This document shows, in pieces, positions 45,047 to 49,232 of a DNA stretch of 49,232 nucleotides. The position numbers and the translations under genes were made by a program. The notes under the pieces are model-generated. The model saw only the letters and a program-made list of their open reading frames with translations, was not told the DNA's origin and searched no databases. Source of the DNA: an uncultured Clostridia bacterium (GTDB taxonomy: Bacteria; Bacillota; Clostridia; TANB77; CAG-508); NCBI GenBank assembly GCA_947624195.1, contig CANQJH010000001.1:1-49232 (forward strand), read 5' to 3'. Each line of letters begins with the position of its first letter. Within the stretch, counting starts at the first letter, position 1.

Positions 45047-45637
45047 ATGCCTAACGAAAAAATGAGCAAAACTAAAAGAAGAATTTTTAATACTGCAGTG
45101 CAGATATTTGCAGAAAAAGGATATGATAATGCAAGTATAGAAGAAATTACTGCAATAGCAGGAGTCGCAAAAGGCTCCTTATACTACCATTTTGAGAAAA
45201 AAGAAGATATATTTGATATGCTCTTAGAAGAGGGATTGAAACTTCTTAAAAACAATATAGAAATAAAAACAAAAGAGTGTACAACAGCTTTAGAAAAAAT
45301 AAAAGCGATTATATTAGTTCAAATAAAGGTAACCGTTAAATATGAAGCATTTTTAAATGTAGTATTTTCTCAAATTTGGGGAGAAGAAGTTAAAAATCAA
45401 AAATGCAAAAGAGCAGTTTTTGATTACATAAAAATAATTGAAGAAGTAATTGAAGAGGGAATAAAAAATGGTGAATTCTATGATGGTAATGTAGAAGCTT
45501 TAGCATCAGGAATATTTGGAATTACTTGTTCAAGCCTTATATATAGATTGAAGAAAAACAGAACTGTAAATATAGATGATGTATATGATGGTTTTATCAA
45601 TACTGTTGTTAGAGGTTTATCTAAGAAGATGAATTAA
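45047..45637 (+). CDS. TetR/AcrR family transcriptional regulator
   Basis: 196 aa. N-terminal HTH (about 8-55): KRRIFNTAVQIFAEKGYDNA, IEEITAIAGVAKGSLYYHFE and KKEDIFDML, the TetR signature. The C-terminal ligand domain (about 60-190) is all-helical. Perfect GAGGAGG before the ATG. It lies between two acyl-CoA synthetase genes that share an ACTGA-N4-TCAGT palindrome, the kind of site TetR-family fatty-acid regulators bind. It is therefore the likely regulator, with an acyl-CoA or fatty acid as possible ligand (inference). No copy of the palindrome was found upstream of its own start. Confidence 0.92.
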   Translation: MPNEKMSKTKRRIFNTAVQIFAEKGYDNASIEEITAIAGVAKGSLYYHFEKKEDIFDMLLEEGLKLLKNNIEIKTKECTTALEKIKAIILVQIKVTVKYEAFLNVVFSQIWGEEVKNQKCKRAVFDYIKIIEEVIEEGIKNGEFYDGNVEALASGIFGITCSSLIYRLKKNRTVNIDDVYDGFINTVVRGLSKKMN

Positions 45638-45672
45638 ACAAAAATGTGTTACAATTTATAAAATAATATAAT

Positions 45673-45874
45673 AAAAAAAATGAATATAGTTGTTTTTGAA
45701 TAAGCCGCGCAGGGACCACCCGTAGCGCTAGCAAGGGTCGAATGAAGAAAATTACATACAAGCGCCCAATGGCATTATGCAACCCTTAGGAAGTACATTC
45801 ATTGCACAGCCAGCAGTGGCCTTATGGAATTTTCGACAGCAAGGCATGAAAAAACAACCTATATTCATTTTTTT
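45673..45874 (-). mobile_element. Dispersed 200-bp inverted-repeat element, copy B
   Basis: About 202 bp, the same core as copy A in opposite orientation, with its own terminal inverted repeats of about 25 bp (ends in ATGAATATAG and CTATATTCAT). Core differences from A cluster in two places and keep the 31-codon frame open (MPCCRKFHKATAGCA, then MNVLPKGCIMPLGACM). Outer repeats differ in sequence from those of A but are self-complementary within each copy. It occupies most of the 45638-45974 gap; the rest is the operator-promoter. Confidence 0.7.
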
Positions 45875-45909
45875 ATATTGTAAATTATAATATTTTAATT
45901 TCATTTTTG

Positions 45910-45956
45910 TACTGACCCCTCAGTATAATGACTTGCAAAAAAGTGTATGCTATAAT
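45910..45956 (+). promoter_or_regulatory. TetR-type operator and extended -10 promoter of acyl-CoA synthetase 2
   Basis: TACTGA-CCCC-TCAGTA (45910-45925, perfect 6-bp arms). Extended -10 TGCTATAAT, with its hexamer at 45951-45956, starts 27 bases after the common TCAGT arm, identical spacing to 41652/41679. Confidence 0.75.
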
Positions 45957-45974
45957 TATTGGAGGAGTTAAAAA

Positions 45975-47711
45975 ATGAGCAAAAGAATTTATAACAGTTT
46001 AAAAATAACAGATTTAAAGGATATGTTAAGCAAAACTGGAAAATTATATGGAGATAAAATAGCATACCAAATAAGAGTGTCAGAAGGGAAATATAAAACT
46101 TACACTCATAAAGAAGTAAGATATATGATAAATGCTTTAGGAACAGCTTTGATAAATCTAGGATTAAAAGATAAAAGAATTGGTGTAATAGGTGAAAACA
46201 GGTTTGAGTGGGAAATAGCATATTTATCAATAGTATGTGGTACAGGAATAGTTGTTCCACTAGATAAATCACTGCCTGAAAATGAACTAGAATCACTAAT
46301 ACAAAGATCTGAAATTGAAGCAATTTTTTACACTAATAAACATGCTAAAGAAATAGAAAGAATACGATATAGTCATAAAAATAAACTAAAGCATTTAATA
46401 TCAATGGAAACAGACAAACATCAAGATGGTATATATTCATTTAATGAATTAATAAAAACAGGTAAAAAACTTTTGGAACGTGGCAATAGAGAGTTCTTAG
46501 ATGCAAAAATAAATCCAGAAGTAATGAGCATTATGTTATTTACATCTGGAACAACATCTGCTTCTAAAGTGGTTTGCTTGTCACATAAAAATATCTGTAC
46601 AAACTTAATGGATTTGGGAAGCATTTTAGATGTAAATGAAAATGACACATTTCTTTCTGTATTACCATTACACCATGTATTTGAGTGTACAGTTGGATTT
46701 TTGCTTTCACTGTATAAAGGGTCAAAAACCGTATTTTGCGATGGGTTGAGGCATATAACCAGTAATTTAAATGAGTACCACGTAAGCGTTATGGCTTGTG
46801 TACCAGCTATTTATGAAAGAATATTTAAAATAATTAGAAAGCAAATACAAAAAGAGGGAAAGCTGGAAAAAATCTTAGAAGACGAAGAAAAATATAGAGA
46901 CTTTCCAATGGAGAAAAAGAAAGAAGTATTTAAAGAAATACATGATTTGCTTGGAGGAAAAGTAAAGCTTCTTATAAGCGGAGCAGCGTCTTTAGATAAA
47001 AACATTGAGGAAAGATATAGACTTATTGGATTAAATTTAGTGCAAGGATATGGCTTAACAGAAACCTCACCAGTAGTTGGAATTGGAACAAATAAGTATT
47101 ATAGAGTAGGTTCAATAGGAAAGTCTGTTCCAAGTGTAACAGCAAAAATTGTGGATGAAAATAGCGATGGAATTGGCGAGCTTGTTGTTAAAGGACCAAG
47201 TATAATGCTTGAATATTATGGAGACAAAAAAGCTACAAGGGAAGCTTTACGTGATGGCTGGTTTTATACAGGAGATTTAGCTAAAATTGATGAAGATGGA
47301 TATATATTTATTTGTGGAAGAAAGAAAAGTGTAATAGTTTTAAAAAATGGGAAAAATATTTTTCCAGAAGAGATGGAAAACTTAGTAAACAAAATAGAGG
47401 GTGTTAAAGAATCCTTTATTTATGGAAGCAAACGTATTAACTCAGAAGACAAGGAAGATATTATAATTAGTGCAAAAATAGTTTTTGACAAAGATGTAAT
47501 AAAAGAGTTTTATAATGTAAAAAATAACCAAGATGTATATGACTATATGTTGGGTGAAATCAAAAAAATAAATAAATCAATGCCTAATTACAAGGCAATT
47601 AGAAAAATAACAGTAACAGAAGAGCCACTATTAAAAACGACGACAAATAAAATAAAAAGGCAGGCAAATTTAGATGAAATTAAAAAATCTGAAAACCAAA
47701 ACATTGGGTAA
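45975..47711 (+). CDS. AMP-dependent acyl-CoA synthetase (long-chain type), paralogue 2
   Basis: 578 aa, same domain order as the gene at 41795. P-loop MLFTSGTTSASKVVCLS, again without the usual GxPKG; VLPLHHVFECTVG; QGYGLTETSPVVG; GWFYTGDLAKIDEDGYIFICG; hinge GRKKSVIVLKNGKNIFPEEME; late KTTTNKIKRQ. SD GGAGGAG about 8 bases upstream. The 3' end overlaps birA by 38 bases, so the two are co-translated or at least co-transcribed. Regulation by the palindrome upstream is predicted. Substrate unknown; fatty acid scavenging is plausible given fabD nearby. Confidence 0.9.
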   Translation: MSKRIYNSLKITDLKDMLSKTGKLYGDKIAYQIRVSEGKYKTYTHKEVRYMINALGTALINLGLKDKRIGVIGENRFEWEIAYLSIVCGTGIVVPLDKSLPENELESLIQRSEIEAIFYTNKHAKEIERIRYSHKNKLKHLISMETDKHQDGIYSFNELIKTGKKLLERGNREFLDAKINPEVMSIMLFTSGTTSASKVVCLSHKNICTNLMDLGSILDVNENDTFLSVLPLHHVFECTVGFLLSLYKGSKTVFCDGLRHITSNLNEYHVSVMACVPAIYERIFKIIRKQIQKEGKLEKILEDEEKYRDFPMEKKKEVFKEIHDLLGGKVKLLISGAASLDKNIEERYRLIGLNLVQGYGLTETSPVVGIGTNKYYRVGSIGKSVPSVTAKIVDENSDGIGELVVKGPSIMLEYYGDKKATREALRDGWFYTGDLAKIDEDGYIFICGRKKSVIVLKNGKNIFPEEMENLVNKIEGVKESFIYGSKRINSEDKEDIIISAKIVFDKDVIKEFYNVKNNQDVYDYMLGEIKKINKSMPNYKAIRKITVTEEPLLKTTTNKIKRQANLDEIKKSENQNIG

Positions 47712-48270
47712 AAATTGTATTCACTTAGAACAAATCGATTCAACACAAAGTGAAATTTGGAGAATGATACAAAATAATAGTGAAAATGGAAGCCTTGTAA
47801 TGGCGGACATACAGACGCAGGGTAAAGGAACACACGGAAGAACGTGGTATACTGATGAAAAAAATAATATTGCGTTTTCATTTTTTCTTAAATTAAATTG
47901 TGATATTAGCAAGCTTGATGGACTAACTAAGCAAATTGCTTGTATTATTCAAGATATTTTGAAATTACAATATGGAATTGATGTATCAATAAAAGAGCCA
48001 AACGACATAGTAGTACATGGTAAAAAAATTGGAGGGATTCTTACTGAAACTAAAATAATGCAAGGAAAAGTGCAATATTTAGTCATTGGAATTGGTATAA
48101 ATACTTCAAAAACAAACTTTCAAGATGATATAAAAAATATAGCTACATCCATAAAAAAGGAATTTGATATTGACGTAAATGTAGAAGATTTTATAACAGA
48201 ATTTTGCAATAGATTTGAAGTGGAAATTTTAAAAAGAACAGATAGAGTAAATTTTGAGAAGAATAGTTAG
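47674..48270 (+). CDS. birA: Biotin--protein ligase (BirA), catalytic type without HTH
   Basis: 198 aa; attaches biotin to the BCCP subunit of acetyl-CoA carboxylase and similar enzymes. HLEQIDSTQSEIWRM, QGKGTHGRTWYTDEKNNIAF (the GRGxxGRxW biotinyl-AMP loop), KEPNDIVVHGKKIGGILTE and VIGIGINTSKTNF are present. The usual KWPND reads KEPND. The N-terminal repressor domain and most of the C-terminal SH3-like domain are missing, so it cannot be the DNA-binding BirA type. It starts inside the end of the synthetase gene. Placement before fabD fits fatty acid synthesis. Confidence 0.9.
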   Translation: MKLKNLKTKTLGKNCIHLEQIDSTQSEIWRMIQNNSENGSLVMADIQTQGKGTHGRTWYTDEKNNIAFSFFLKLNCDISKLDGLTKQIACIIQDILKLQYGIDVSIKEPNDIVVHGKKIGGILTETKIMQGKVQYLVIGIGINTSKTNFQDDIKNIATSIKKEFDIDVNVEDFITEFCNRFEVEILKRTDRVNFEKNS

Positions 48271-48354
48271 AATAAATTGATAATGAATTTAAGATAAAAA
48301 GGTAAAATTGACATTTACTAAATGGTTTGAAGCAAAGAAAGGAATGAAATTAAA

Positions 48355-49232
48355 ATGAAAATTGGATTTCTGTTCCCAGGGCAGGGCGCACAGAGCGTTG
48401 GTATGGGAAAAGACATATATGAAAAATATATTTTAGCCCAAAATATATATGATAAGGTCTATGAACTAACAGGTATAGATATAGCCAAAATATCATTTCA
48501 AGGACCAGAAGAAATTTTAAATCAAACACAGTATACTCAGCTTGCAATACTTACTATGAGTTTAGCAATACTAGAAATTCTAAAAGAAAATAATATAAAG
48601 CCAGAAATTTCAGCTGGACTAAGCCTTGGAGAATATACAGCTTTAATTAATAGTGGTGCACTATCTATGGAGCAAGGAATAAAAATTGTTCAAAAAAGAG
48701 GCGAATATATGCAAAATCTTCTTCCAAAAGGCGACTGGCAAATGACTGCAATTATTGGCATGACAGACAAGGAAGTAGAAGATGTATGTGCAAAAGTAAA
48801 AAGTGGATTTGTGGTTCCTGCTAATTACAATTGCACTGGTCAAGTAGCAATATCTGGCGAAAAAGAAGCAGTACTTGAAGCACAAGCTATTGCAAAAGAA
48901 ATGGGAGCCAAAAAAGTTATAACATTAAAAACAGCAGGACCATTTCATACAAAAAAATTATTAGAAAGTTCTAAGGCATTAGAAAAAGAACTGGAAAAAA
49001 TAGAAATAGGACCATTTACATCAAAGGTAATTAAAAACTTAGATGGAACCGAATATAAACCTAATGACAATGTAAAAGAGATTTTAGTAAAACATATTAT
49101 AAATCCAGTTAGATTTACTCAAACAATTGAAAATATGCTAGATGATGGAGTAAATACTTTCATAGAAATAGGCCCGGGCAAGACTTTGTCGGGATTTGTG
49201 AAAAGAACTAATAAAGATAAGCAAGTAAATAT
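48355..49232 (+). CDS. fabD: Malonyl-CoA-ACP transacylase FabD (5' part)
   Basis: Loads malonyl groups onto acyl carrier protein for fatty acid synthesis. 292 codons are visible, then the window ends. FLFPGQGAQSVGMGKD start; active serine in GLSLGEYTALINSG (GHSLG in most relatives); QKRGEYMQ with the carboxylate-binding Arg; catalytic His in GPFHTKKL; late NPVRFTQTIENML and EIGPGKTLSGFVKR. Nearly complete, since FabD is about 300-310 aa. SD AAAGGAATG. It follows birA by 84 bases and probably leads a fab cluster beyond the edge. Confidence 0.95.
   Translation, partial: MKIGFLFPGQGAQSVGMGKDIYEKYILAQNIYDKVYELTGIDIAKISFQGPEEILNQTQYTQLAILTMSLAILEILKENNIKPEISAGLSLGEYTALINSGALSMEQGIKIVQKRGEYMQNLLPKGDWQMTAIIGMTDKEVEDVCAKVKSGFVVPANYNCTGQVAISGEKEAVLEAQAIAKEMGAKKVITLKTAGPFHTKKLLESSKALEKELEKIEIGPFTSKVIKNLDGTEYKPNDNVKEILVKHIINPVRFTQTIENMLDDGVNTFIEIGPGKTLSGFVKRTNKDKQVN

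Overview
The window is a low-GC (roughly 30 %), AT-rich chromosomal segment of a Gram-positive, endospore-forming member of the Clostridia. It is most likely a gut lineage. Evidence: strong AGGAGG ribosome-binding sites; sporulation genes sigH, spoIIM, spoVS and ytfJ (gerW); gene neighbourhoods recalled from Bacillus/Clostridium (rny-ymdB-spoVS, recA-recX, EndoQ-spoIIM-xerD); an LPXTG protein with its sortase; and a SipW-type secretion cassette. Most of the window is ordinary core chromosome, with accessory islands and several broken genes.

Region by region. 0-8.4 kb is accessory and cell-surface: a small XRE regulator, an LPXTG-anchored surface protein with a dedicated sortase, a double-length ThyX with a RusA-like resolvase, then a SipW-dependent (TasA/CalY-like) secreted protein, its SipW-type signal peptidase and a DUF5305-like membrane protein. 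8.5-20.8 kb is housekeeping: ftsY, a UPF0182 membrane protein, pgsA, ligA, rqcH, sigH, tRNA-Thr(GGT), rnhA and tmcAL. 20.8-34.6 kb holds a dispersed 200-bp repeat, a degenerate HD-GYP-like protein, EndoQ, spoIIM, xerD, rny, a promoter-driven structured RNA candidate, ymdB, spoVS, a peptide-binding protein, recA-recX and scpA-ytfI. 34.6-40.5 kb holds an ORF6N/PLD-like gene with a LexA-like box inside its promoter, lying between ytfI and a frameshifted ytfJ. It also holds a MacB-like ABC transporter preceded by an overlapping 22-codon leader ORF, and a frameshifted GH25-LysM lysozyme. 40.7-49.2 kb holds ldh, two paralogous acyl-CoA synthetases around a TetR regulator, a foreign-looking GC-richer ORF, an internally deleted alanine racemase, a second inverted copy of the repeat, birA and the start of fabD.

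How parts fit together. The two acyl-CoA synthetase genes share an ACTGA-N4-TCAGT palindrome at exactly the same distance from an extended -10, so they and the intervening TetR gene look like one fatty-acid regulon. birA and fabD follow the second synthetase, which adds to a lipid theme. recA and the ORF6N/PLD gene share a LexA-like box, which predicts DNA-damage control of both. The SipW cassette probably exports and processes a surface fibre-like protein.

Most worth following up: the ThyX whose two halves have lost complementary motif residues; the two +1 frameshifts in the identical local context CACGGA; the 200-bp inverted-repeat element with a conserved 31-codon frame; the promoter-driven RNA at 27.0 kb; the paired operators; and the SOS-type ORF6N gene with a non-standard start. 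All function calls come from reading the sequence without database searches.
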